This document shows positions 15,101 to 25,798 of a DNA stretch of 64,000 nucleotides, piece by piece (position 1 is the stretch's first letter; each line of letters begins with the position of its first letter). The translations under genes were made by a program, and so were the position numbers. The stretch is from Colletotrichum lupini. Lineage: Eukaryota > Ascomycota > Sordariomycetes > Glomerellales > Glomerellaceae. Where the stretch lies: assembly GCF_023278565.1 (NCBI RefSeq), contig NC_064676.1:7626001-7690000 (forward strand), read 5' to 3'. Under the pieces are notes generated by a model. It was not told the DNA's origin and did no database searches. It saw nothing but the letters and a program-made list of their open reading frames with translations.

Positions 15101-18100
15101 GGGCCAACTGGCAGCACTGTAGTGATGGTAGATGGACCTCCATAAGTGCTGGTAAATAGACCTGGAAGGTTGATTCCAATAGAAATATCGATGAGTGGAG
15201 GAACGGCGCTGCTGGGTACCAAGATGATGGTAGCAGGATCTCCAGATGGTCCCAAAGGTAAGACCGTGGTGAGAGTGACTGAACCACCATACGTGCTGGT
15301 GAGCACATTGGGTAGACTGGGTGCAGGCGTGATGGTAGGAGTGGCACTCGGGACCAAGACAACAGTAGCCGGGTCACCGGAGGGGCCGAGGGGCAAGACG
15401 GTAGTAAGAGTCGCCGAGCCTCCGTATGTGCTCGTAAGCACGTTGGGAAGACCAGGCGCGGGCGTAGTAGATGGTGTACCACCCGGCACTAAGATGATGG
15501 TGGCCAGGTCTCCAGACGGGCCAAGAGGCAGAACCGTCGTGAGAGTGACTGAACCATCGTATGTGCTTGTAAGTACGTTGGGAAGACCGGGAGCAGCTGT
15601 GATGGAAGGAATCGTGCTCGGGACCAGGATGACAGTCGCCGGATCGCCCGATGGCCCAATGGGGAGAGTGGTTGTGAGAGTGACCGAACCATCGTAGGTG
15701 CTGGTAAAGACATTGGGAAGACCAGCGCCAGTTGAACCAGAGCCGGGCACGAGAACAACAGTTGCTGGGTCCCCAGAAGGTCCAATGGGCAAGACGGTAG
15801 TAAGAGTAACCGAGCCTCCATATGTGCTTGTAAGCGCATTAGGGAGGCCGGGAACCGCCGTGATAGAAGGAATAGTGCTGGGAACCAACACAACCGTGGC
15901 GGGATCACCGGAAGGCCCAATAGGCAGAGTGGTCGTAAGGGTGACTGATCCATCATAAGTGCTTGTAAGCACATTAGGTAGACCGCCATTGTTGGATCCA
16001 GAGCTGGGCACCAACACGACTTCTGCTGGATCTCCAGAGGGCCCAATGGGAAGTGTAGTTGTGAGGGTAACTGAGCCATCATAGGTGCTGGTGAAAATAT
16101 TAGGGAGACCGCCATTGTTCGCTCCAGAACTAGGCACAAGAATGACAGTTGCTGGGTCGCCTGAAGGTCCGATAGGCAGCGTCGTCGTGAGAGTGACTGA
16201 GCCTCCATAGGTGCTTGTGAGCACGTTGGGAAGGCCAGCACCATTCGAGCCAGAACTGGGCACCAATATGACTGTGGCAGGATCCCCGGAGGGGCCAATT
16301 GGCAGAGTTGTCGTGAGAGTCACCGAGCCGTCGTACGTACTGGTAAGAACGTTGGGCAAACCAGGGGCAGCCGTGGAAGTGGGACCACCGGGGACGAGGA
16401 TCACGGTCGCGATGTCGCCGGATGGTCCAACTGGGAGAGTTGTAGTCAAGGTTACGGAACCTCCGTAGGTGCTGGTCAAGATGTTCGGTAGACCAGGGGC
16501 GGCAGTTGAGCTGGGTACCAAAATCACAGTCGCGATATCGCCAGAGGGACCAACGGGTAGCGTGGTAGTTAAAGTGACTGAACCGCCATAGGTGCTGGTC
16601 AACACATTGGGCAGACCAGGCGCCGCAGTTTGGCTCGGTACAAGGATCACCGTGACGGGATCTCCAGACGGGCCAACAGGCAAGGCAGTGGTCAACGTGA
16701 TCGATCCGCCGTAAGTGCTCGTCAGAATATTAGGCAAGCCAGGAGCAAGTGTCGTGCTGGGTACCAGGATGACTGTTGCGATATCGCCTGAAGGTCCGAC
16801 TGGAAGCGTGGTGGTCAACGTGACTGAGCCACCATAGGTGCTAGTCAAGATATTGGGTAGGCCACCAGCGCCGGTCAGGCTGGGTACCAAAATCACCGTC
16901 TCGGGGTCGCCAGAAGGACCAACCGGCAAGACGGTTGTGAGAGTGATTGATCCTCCATACGTAGAAGTGAGGACATTTGGCAAGCCAGGAGCAGGTGTCG
17001 CACTTGGAACCAAGATGACAGTCGCGACATCTCCAGAAGGCCCAACGGGCAAGGTGGTAGTGAGGGTTACCGAGCCACCGTATGTCGATGTCAAGACATT
17101 GGGAAGACCAGGAGCGCCAGTCTGGCTGGGCACGAGAATGACCGTGGCAACGTCTCCTGAGGGACCAACAGGCAATGTGGTGGTCAAAGTGACCGAACCT
17201 CCGTACGTAGAAGTGAGGATGTTGGGGAGGCCAGGAGCCGCAGTTTGACTGGGGACCAGAACAACAGTGCCAATGGGCAAGGTCGTGGTCAAGGTGACAG
17301 ATCCATCGTACGTGCTGGTGAAGAGATTGCTTGGGGCAGCGGGAGCGGCAGTCTGGCTCGGCACCAGGATAACGGTCGCCGGGTCTCCAGAAGGTCCGAC
17401 TGGGAGGGTAGTGGTGAGCGTAATCGAGCCGTCGTACGTCGAAGTGAAGACATTGGGCAATGATGGAACCCCAGTATTGGTAGGGATGAGGATGATAGTA
17501 GCTCCAGGCTCCCCAGATGGACCGACGGGCAAAGTCGATGTCAGCGTGACTGAGCCATCGTAGACACTGGTCAACACTCCGCCAGGGGCAATGGTAGGTG
17601 TGGCAATAGGAGAGCTTGGTACGAAGATGACCGTCGCACCGGGCTCGCCGGACGGGCCAGTAGGCAGAACAGTGGTGAGGGTAACCGAGCCTCCGTACGT
17701 CTGGGTAAGGATATTGGGAAGACCTGCAGCTGCTGTGCTACCCGGTACCAGAATGACAGTAGCAGGATCACCAGATGGACCGATGGGCAAGGTGGTCGTA
17801 AGGGTGACCGATCCGGCATAAGTACTGGTCAAGATGCCTCCAGGGGCAACAGTTGGTGTAGCAATCGGGGAACTTGGCACAAAGATAACAGTTGCACCAG
17901 GCTCTCCCGAAGGACCCGTAGGGAGGACAGTTGTCAATGTCACCGATCCACCGTATGTCTGGGTCAGAATGTTGGGTAGACCGGCTGCTCCAGTGCTGCT
18001 TGGCACCAATACAACGGTTGCTGGATCGCCAGATGGGCCGATAGGCAAAGTGGTCGTGAGCGTTACCGATCCATCGTACGTGCTGGTCAAAACACCTCCG

Positions 18101-21100
18101 ACAGATGGAACGGACGGAGCAGTGGTCGGGAGGCCAGGAACGAAAATGACTGTAGCTCCAGGCTCACCTGATGGGCCCGTAGGCAGCACAGTCGTCAAGG
18201 TCACCGAACCATCGTATGTCTGAGTAAGGATATTAGGAAGGCCAACGGCTCCGGTGCTGGTCGGCACCAAGATGACGGTCGCTGGGTCGCCAGACGGTCC
18301 GATGGGCAAAGTAGTCGTCAAAGTGACAGAACCGCCGTAAGTGCTCGTCAAAACGCCGCCAACAGATGGAACAGTTGGTGCTGTAGTTGGCAAGCCAGGA
18401 ACAAAGATGACCGTTGCGCCAGGCTCTCCTGAAGGACCCGTGGGAAGAACAGATGTCAAAGTCACAGATCCACCATAGGTCTGCGTCAGGATGTTCGGAA
18501 GGCCTGCCGCTGCGGTGCTTGTTGGTACCAAGGTGTTGCTTGGTACCAAGACCACAGTCGCTGGGTCACCAGATGGGCCAACCGGCAAAGTAGTCGTGAG
18601 CGTGACCGATCCGTCGTAGGTGCTTGTCAACACATTGCCGAGAGCCTGAGTAGGGTCAACAGACGAGGCGCCTGAAGCAGAGGGAACGAAGATGACAGTC
18701 ACACCAGGGTCGCCCGCAGATCCTGTGGGGACAACAGTGGTCAACGTCACGGAGCCGCCGTAGGTCTGGGTCAAGACGTTGGGCAGCGTAGGAGCAGCAG
18801 TGATGGTTGGAGTGGCGCTGGGAGCACCAGGTACGAAGATGACTGTAGCAGGGTCTCCGGACGGACCAACTGGCAAAACTGAAGTTAAAGTAACGGAGCC
18901 TCCGTAAGTGCTGGTCAAAACATTAGGTAGACCAGCCGCACCAGAGTTGCTGGTGACACCAGGAGTTCCCGGTACAAAGATGACCGTGGCAGGATCTCCA
19001 GATGGGCCAACCGGTAGTACTGAAGTCAAAGTCACCGAACCTCCATAAGTGCTTGTCAGGATGTTGGGGAGACCAGCGGCACCAGTGTTGCTGGTGACGC
19101 CAGGGGCACTTGGAATGAAAATGATCGTCTGCGCAGGGTCTCCAGCAGAGCCAGTAGAGATGACGGAAGTCAGAGTAACTGAACCATCATAAACACTAGT
19201 CAAAACATTGGGAAGACCTGCAGCACCAGTGTTGCTGGGAGTACCAGTCGCGCTTGGCACGAAGATAACGGTAGCTGGGTCTCCAGATGGACCAACAGGG
19301 AGGACCGAAGTCAGAGTCACCGAGCCTCCATAGGTACTTGTCAAGATGTTGGGAAGTCCTGCAGGATCAGTGTTGCTGGGAACAATGGTCACGCCCGGGA
19401 CGAAGACAATAGTCTGCGGGGGCACGTTGATACCACCACCATCAGTAACGACCGACGTAAAGGTGACTGAGCCTGCATATATGCTAGTCTGGATGTTGGG
19501 CAAACCCGGAGCAGCAGAGCTACTCGGCACGAAGATGATTGTCTGTGCTGGCTCACCCGATGGCCCAGTTGGTAGGATTGAGGTCAGGGTAACTGAACCA
19601 CCGTATGTGCTGGTCAAGACATTGGGCAAAGAGGGTGTACCGGTGGCTCCAGGAGCGCCGGTGTTGCTCGGGACGAAGATGATTGTCTGACCGGGGTCTC
19701 CGTTGGTGCCGGTAGGCAAGACAGAGGTCAACGTAACAGAGCCCCCATACGTGCTAGTCAAGACATTCGGTAGCGCCGGGCTGAGCGTGGCAGTGGGAGT
19801 CGGGATGAGAATGATAGTCGCACCCGGCTCGCCGAAGGGCCCAGTGGGCAGCGTGGATGTGAGAGTGACAGAACCACCATAGAAGCTGGTGAACAGGCCA
19901 CCGGCAGTCGGCACTGTAGCAGGTGGAGTGACTGTGTTACTAGGGAGGAAGATGATAGTCGCACCCGGCTCGCCAGAAGGACCCGCAGGTAGAACCGAAG
20001 TTGATGGCACCAGTCCGCTGTAGAAGCTGGTGAGAACTCCAGCCAATGCGGTGGTCGCGGGAGTGGGCGCAGCAGTGTTGCTGGGAACGAAGATGACTGT
20101 GGCACCAGGCTCTCCAGACGGTCCGACGGGGAGCGTAGAAGTAAGAGTGACTGAACCTCCGTACGTGCTAGTGTAGAGACCGGCAGCCAGAGCCGTTGTA
20201 GCGGCGGTTGACAGACCGGTGCTGCTAGGAAGGAAGATGACGGTGCCACCAGGCTCGCCAGAGGGACCTGGAGGCAACACGGATGTCGAAGGCACCAAGC
20301 CACTGTAGAAGCTGGTAATAACACCGCCAGCAGTGGGCGTTGCTGCGCCTGCTCCGCTCGTTGCACTTGGGACGAGAACTATGACCGTTCCGGGGTCATT
20401 GGAGTTGATCGGGGCGACAGTAGTAGTCAGAGGAACTGAGCCGGTGTAGGTGGACAGGAATGTTGTGAGTACATTGTTGCCAACACCAGGAGCAGCGCCA
20501 CCAGTCGAGCTCGCAATGTTGCTTGGAACCAAGACAATAAGAGTGCCAGGGTCTCCAGGGTTTGCAGGTGAAGCAATGGCCGTTGAGATAACAGAGCCAC
20601 CATACGTCGACGTGACAGTAGTAAGAGGAATGGCGGGTGTGGCTGTGGGAGAAGCCAGCACGTTGCTCGGAACGAGAATAACGAGGGTGCCAGTCGAGCC
20701 AGTTCCCGATGGGAGCACAGTCTGGAATGAGGTGACCGAGCCTCCGTAGGTGGAAGTAAGAGTGGCAAACACCGCACCGGGTGAGGACGTAATAGCTGGA
20801 GCACCAGCACTGAGGGTACCAGGGTCGATGGTAGAGCTCGGGACAAGGATGACGAAAGTTCCCTGGGAGTTGGTTCCGGTAGGAAGGATAGTCGAGGTCA
20901 ACGGCACGGATCCGGTGTAGGTGCTGATGAGAGTCACGAGCGACGCGGGTGCCACAGTCGGAGTTGCAGCTGGCCCTGTGGTTGGAATGTTGATCGCAGG
21001 ACTTGAAGTCGCAGGATCCTGTCCAATAGTGGGAGTCTGGATAAGAACGAGACCAACGCTGCCGCTGGCAGCAGGCAGGATAGTGGTAATCTGAGTTCCG

Positions 21101-24100
21101 GTGCCAGAATATCCAGTCTGAACCGTGATGAACGAGAAGCCAGGAGCCGTAGGTGTAGGGGCAACATTCGTAACCGCGGGTGAAGAAGGAGAGAAAGGAG
21201 TCTGGATAATGATGGCTCCAACGGTCTCAGTTCCAGATGGGAATACTGTGGCGGTAGTCGGTACAGCTCCCGTGTAGCCAACAGTAGTAGTGAGGAACGA
21301 AAGGCCAGACGTGGGAAGAGGTGTCTGGATAATGACAGTTCCTGGATCTCCAGCGTTCACAGGTGCCAAGGTTGTAGTCGCCGGTGCAGTGCCGAAGAAT
21401 CCACTGGTCAGAGTAACAAACGATGCTGGAGCAACGGTGACCGAAGGAGCAGCAGCAGAAGTAGGCGTCAAGACGATCAAAGTCGTCGGGTCGCCGGCGG
21501 AAGAGGGAGTCAGCGTAAGAGTAGATGTGGCAGAGCCAGCAAACCCGCTCGTGATGATGACGTTGGGCAAAGCGTTCGTGACGCCGGGCGCCGCGGTTCC
21601 AATAGATGGAGTCTGGACAACCACACTTCCAGGGTTGGTGCCCGAGGGAGGGAAAGTGACTGTGGTGGGCAGAGTGCCGGTGCCAACAGTTGTGGTCAGG
21701 ATGAAGCCGCTGGGCACAGTAGGTGGTGGAGGGTCACCGCTGATGCTGATCAAAACAGTCGTGCTGATTCTTGTGGGAGTCTGGATGAGAACGATGCCAA
21801 CAGAGTTGGTTCCCGTAGGAAGAATCGTCACCGTTGTCGGCTCAGTGCCGGTGAATCCAGTGACAGCCGTGATGAAGCTGTTGGGAGCAACAGCAACGCC
21901 AGAGGTAGGAGTCTGGACGACGACAACTCCGGGCTGGGTGCCGGTTGGCGGCAGAGTAAAGGTAGTTGGCGTGGATCCAGTGTAGCCAGTGGTGACAGAG
22001 ACAAAGCCGGGCGCGGTGACAGCCGGGTCAACGATGGGAGTCGTTGCGCCTCCGGCTCCGGGAGCAGTGGGGGTCTGAACAATCACGGTTCCGATAGTGT
22101 TGGTGCCGGAGGGCAAGACAGTAGATGTCGCCGCAACAGGTCCGCCGATGGAAATTGTAATCTGAATGTTCGGCAGACCCAACGAGATGGATGGCACAGT
22201 TACAGCACCTCCAGAGAAGATGGGTGTCTGAACGACCACGGTACCAACCGTGTCAGTTCCACCAGGGAAATAAGTAATCGTAGTCGGCGCAATGCCAGTG
22301 AATCCCTGGGTAGTAGTGATGAAGCTATTGGCCGCCACGTTGGTGGCAGAGACCGAGGGATTTGTGAACGGGGTCTGAACGACCACGAGACCAGAGCCAC
22401 CGGAAGACGGCTGCACGGTAACGGTAGTGGGGAGTGATCCGGTGAAGCCAATCGTGGTGGTCTGAAGAATGTTGACCTCCACAGAAACCGTGGGCGTCTG
22501 GATCAAGACGACGCCGAGGGTGTTGGTTCCCGTCGGCGGCAGGGTGGTAGTCTGAGGAACGGATCCGGAGAAGCCCTGGAAGAGAGTCGTGAAGACACCA
22601 GCGCCTGGAGCGGCAGTCGCGGCGACAGTCGGTGTCTGGATAATCACGAGGCCCACCGAGTTGGTGCCGGAGGGAGGGAGAATGGCAGTTGTTGCTACCG
22701 GTCCGCCCTGGGTCAAGGTGATGAAGGAACCCAGGCTAAGACTGGGGATAGACAGAATGATGGTGGGCAGGTCGATGGAAATGGGTGGGATGGTGAGTCC
22801 AGGAAGCACCAAGCCAGAGTTGACTGCGCCTGGAGTGGTAGCAACACCGGTGGGCAGGGCTGTGAACAAGGACGAAGGCACCTGGACGAGAACGGTGCCA
22901 ACAGTGTTTGTTCCCGATGGCAACAGCACGTTTGTCTCCACGGCGGGAACGTCGGCTGGTGTTGTGACCGTCACGAAGGGCACACCAGAGGGGAGGTTCA
23001 GCTGAGAAGCAGCTGGAGTGGCAGGGGTCTGGACGAGAACAGTTCCTAGAGTGTTTGTTCCTGTGGGAAGCAAAACGTTTGTTAGCACAGCGGGGACATC
23101 ACCAGCAGTAGTTACCGTAACGAATGGCACTCCGGAAGGGAGGGTCAGTTGGGGAGCAGCTGGGTTAGTAGGAGTAAGGACGACAACCGTTCCTGGAGCG
23201 CCGCTGACAGCAGGAGGAACGGTAAAGGTCGAGGGCTGAAGGCCGTTGAAGCCGCTCTGGATGGTGGTGAAGGCACCTAGAGCTCCAGGTGCAAGACTGG
23301 ATGGGACTCCGTTGGCACCAGGATCCTGTGTCTGCGTCTGGCCTGGCTGAGCAGTAGCAGTGGCCAAGGGATCGCCCAGAACCACAGCCGTGCCGACAGT
23401 GTTGGTTCCCACAGGAGGGATAGTCAGCGTGGTGGGAGTTGACCCAACAGCTGGTCCGGTGAGGGTGGTGAAGGAACCAGGCAGAGCCCCTTGGGACGCC
23501 GCGGCAGTCGCAGCAGCTGGGTCCGGAGTCAACACCAAGGCGACGGGAGCAGTAGATTCAAGGCCCTGTGGGAGGACGGTAACGGTGGTAGGTTGAGAAC
23601 CGCCAAATCCAGTGGTGATGGTGTTGATCACATTAGGAGCCACAGTCGCAGCAGAGCCCGCAGGGTCAGGCGCAGCAGAACCGGCAGCGTTGGTCAATGG
23701 CGTAAGGACCAAGACTTGAGAGGCCGTTTGGGTTCCCAGAGGAGGCAATGTGACCGTGGTCGGCACAGATCCGGAGTAGCCGCTAGTGAGGATATTCGGG
23801 AGAACAGCTGCGTTCGAAGCCGCCGGGTTTGCAGCGGATACACTAGGGGCGGTAGCTTGCGTAGCAGCGTTCGTGATAGGAGGCACAGCCGTAGTTGCGG
23901 CGGGGTTTCCAATGGTGACTCCCGCACTGAAGCCGATGGGCAATTGCTCGACGATGGTGGCAACCGGGTTGTCGCCCTGAGAAGGGAGGGTCAAAGTCAA
24001 CGGATCTGTGCCATTGTAGTCACCTCGGATAGTGACTAGGTTGGCAGCCAAAGCGGCTGGTGCAGTCGTGGCCGGATCATCTCCGCCCAGTCCCACGGCG

Positions 24101-25798
24101 ACTACAATAGTTCCGGGGGCAGAAGCAGAGTTTCCTAACAAAGGCAAGGTGATTGTGGCACCGAGACCGGCAATCGGGAGCGCGGCCAAGGTTCTGAAGA
24201 GAGCAGGCCGAGCAGTAATTGAGGGAGTCTGCACAATAATGGTACCCAGAGTCGGGTTACCGGCGGGAACGATGGTGAGCGAGACTGGAAGAGATCCAGT
24301 ATTGCCATCAGTCGTAATGGTCGTAAAAGGGCCGGTGAAGGAGGTGATGGCAGGCTGGACAACAACAACAGTGCCGGTCTGACCGGTGCCTGAGGGAGGA
24401 ACAGTGATGGTGACTGGTGATCCTCCCGTGTTACCGCCGGCCGTGATAGTTCGGAAAGGTCCGTTGAAGGCCGTAGGATCCAGGCTTTGAACGAGAACGG
24501 TGAAGACGCCGTCCGTCGCACCAGCGGCCGGGGGAATAGTCACAGTCGCGGGAGCATCACCCTGGCCGCCGCCAACGGTAACGGTCGTAAACGGACCAGC
24601 AGCGGGGCCTGTGAAGCCATCCGTGGTCTGTACAATAACAGTTCCGGTCTGTCCTTCGGGTGCCGGGATGGAAAGTGTAGTTGGCGTGGCTCCGGCAACG
24701 CTAATGGTCTGGAAGATGGCACCAAGAGCTGGTGCCGCAGTCTGTACGATTACCGCGCCAACACTGCCAGCCGTCGGGATAAGCGTGAAGGTTCCGGTCT
24801 GGCCGTTTTGGCCCTGGATGCTCACGGTTGTGAGCCTAGCAAGGAAATCGGCCTCGCCTCCCGGAGTCTGGATAATCTGAAGCACAGCATCGGCCCCGGT
24901 CTGCGTCACACCCCTGTTACCGGGCAATGTGATGGCAGCGGGTGTAACACCGGCGTTACCGAAAACCGTAATGACGTTCTGAGGACCAGTAACAGTGATG
25001 GAGAAGCTGTCAAAAGTCTGCGCAAAGACCGTACCCGCAGATCCAGCCGAGTCCACGACGGTGAAGTTCCTGGGCACGCCCGTGGCACCACCAACGTTGA
25101 CGGTAGCAAAGATCTGAGGCAAAGCCGCAGCACCTCCAGATGCTGTGGGAGCGATTGTGACCGGAACTGATGCAGGGCTGGGTCCGGGGTTGATAACGCT
25201 GCTCGCTCCTGGCGCGGACTGCGTGACAAAACCACTCGGGTCGATGGGAGTGCCCAGGACAGTTGCTGTCTCTGGAACACTACTGCCGGTGGTGGCCGCA
25301 ATGTTGGCAAAAGGGGTGAAGACCAAGTAGGTTCCGACGCCATCAGGACCAGAGGGGAAGATTGTGATTGTGCTTGCCTCAGATCCGGCCTGGCCACCTC
25401 TTGTGATGGTGACATAGGCGTTTGGAATTGACGAGACCTGGTCAATGATTCTAAGTGGTCGTATTAGCTTCAATGTCTAGGTATGAACTTTGAGAAGCTC
25501 GAATAACTTACCTAGTAACTTGGGACGTAAGTGTTCCTAACTTGTCAATTTCGGTGACCAAGGTCAATGGAGCATTAGTGATGGTGAGGGTTAGCCCATC
25601 ATCGAGTACCAGGACAGTGTTGACTGGTAAGTAGGCGCTGATGTAGATGGGCTGTCTGACGATGAACTGCACCGGCTGTACTTCGACAGACGTGATGCCG
25701 GCAGCACAGACGGGATTATCGGGAAACTGAGGCAATGCGATGGACGGCCAGTACTGGCTGGCAGCGACCAACAGGCCCAGGATGGTGTTGAACTTCAT
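1..25798 (-). CDS. Giant secreted tandem-repeat adhesin-like cell-surface protein, C-terminus beyond window
   Basis: Start at 25798 (minus). Exon 1 is 25512-25798 and encodes a signal peptide of about 21 residues (MKFNTILGLLVAASQYWPSIA) and a short head domain with one Cys (residues to 95). A 61-bp intron (25451-25511) has donor GTAAGT, branch GCTAAT and acceptor CTTAG. Phase is exact: AG joins A to give Arg, and exon 2 enters the repeat frame. Exon 2 runs from 25450 to base 1 with no in-frame stop seen, so at least 8,579 residues lie in the window. Units of about 35-50 residues follow the pattern SYxTxxxGxxGT/S...T.LPxxGxxGxATVIxQTP, rich in Thr, Ser, Gly, Pro and Val. In the units I translated there is no Cys or Trp and almost no Lys. 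The architecture resembles flocculin and ALS-type adhesin repeats (family resemblance, not a search result). A GPI signal, if present, would lie outside the window. A role in adhesion or as a wall/spore coat is inference. Confidence 0.9.
3190..6540 (-). repeat. Repeat block B of the giant protein
   Basis: Units of about 115-130 bp reading SYTTVFTGLPGTFLG.QTST then LPAGPDGLATVVIQTALPT. The signature is a constant LPAGxDGxATVVIQ strand, with an SYTT(L/V)xxGxPGTF strand in place of block A's SYITIPTGV. The edges are gradual: units near 3.2-4.5 kb are intermediate between A and B, as expected for one array diverging from a common unit. Confidence 0.8.
6540..8100 (-). repeat. Repeat block C of the giant protein
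   Basis: About a dozen shorter or irregular units (roughly 105-132 bp) reading TIFTTVPGTGALPATATVTG then LDGIVSVII. The Tyr of the other blocks is replaced by Phe, and the GT(F/S) strand is reduced. Good examples lie at 7,180-7,800. Near 6,550-6,750 there is a linker-like segment that does not fit the unit well. Confidence 0.75.
8100..11755 (-). repeat. Repeat block D of the giant protein
   Basis: Units of about 115-150 bp reading SYTTVTSGYDGSLLQTLIG then GADGLATVIIQTPT. This block looks most like classical fungal adhesin repeats (T-x-T-x-G-Y/W-x-G-S/T...). At 8.85-9.35 kb the period is close to 148 bp, with four consecutive near-copies. Between 9.6 and 11.7 kb the units shorten and diverge. 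Confidence 0.8.
11755..20300 (-). repeat. Repeat block E: homogeneous array with GPSGEPG signature
   Basis: The longest and most uniform block, about 70 units of 114-140 bp. The unit is LFTSTYDGSVTLTTTLPAGP followed by SGEPGATVILVP and a variable linker; a sister form has LPIGPSGDPATVILVPG. The short collagen-like G-P-S-G-E/D-P string recurs in nearly every unit. Dimeric higher-order copies occur at 12.48-12.80 kb and 17.58-18.6 kb. Ser-Thr-Tyr is written with all four Thr codons (taggtgct, tacgtgct, tatgtgct and taagtgct on the plus strand). Confidence 0.85.
20300..25450 (-). repeat. Repeat block F: degenerate N-terminal units of the giant protein
   Basis: N-terminal 1,700 residues after the head domain. 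Units of about 100-125 bp retain the core GTVIVQTP and LPxG strands, but linkers and lengths vary. At 22.9-23.2 kb there are two close copies reading VPFVTVTTxxDVPAV then TNVLLPxGTNTxGTVLVQ. The first 300 codons (24.6-25.4 kb) are the least repetitive. The gradient from degenerate (N-terminal) to homogeneous (block E) suggests that array growth took place away from the signal peptide. Confidence 0.75.

Noticed and set aside
1..25450. A CRISPR-like or satellite array
   Set aside because: The periodicity is an even multiple of three, codes for a continuous protein, and units differ at silent sites. There are no constant repeats with unique spacers.
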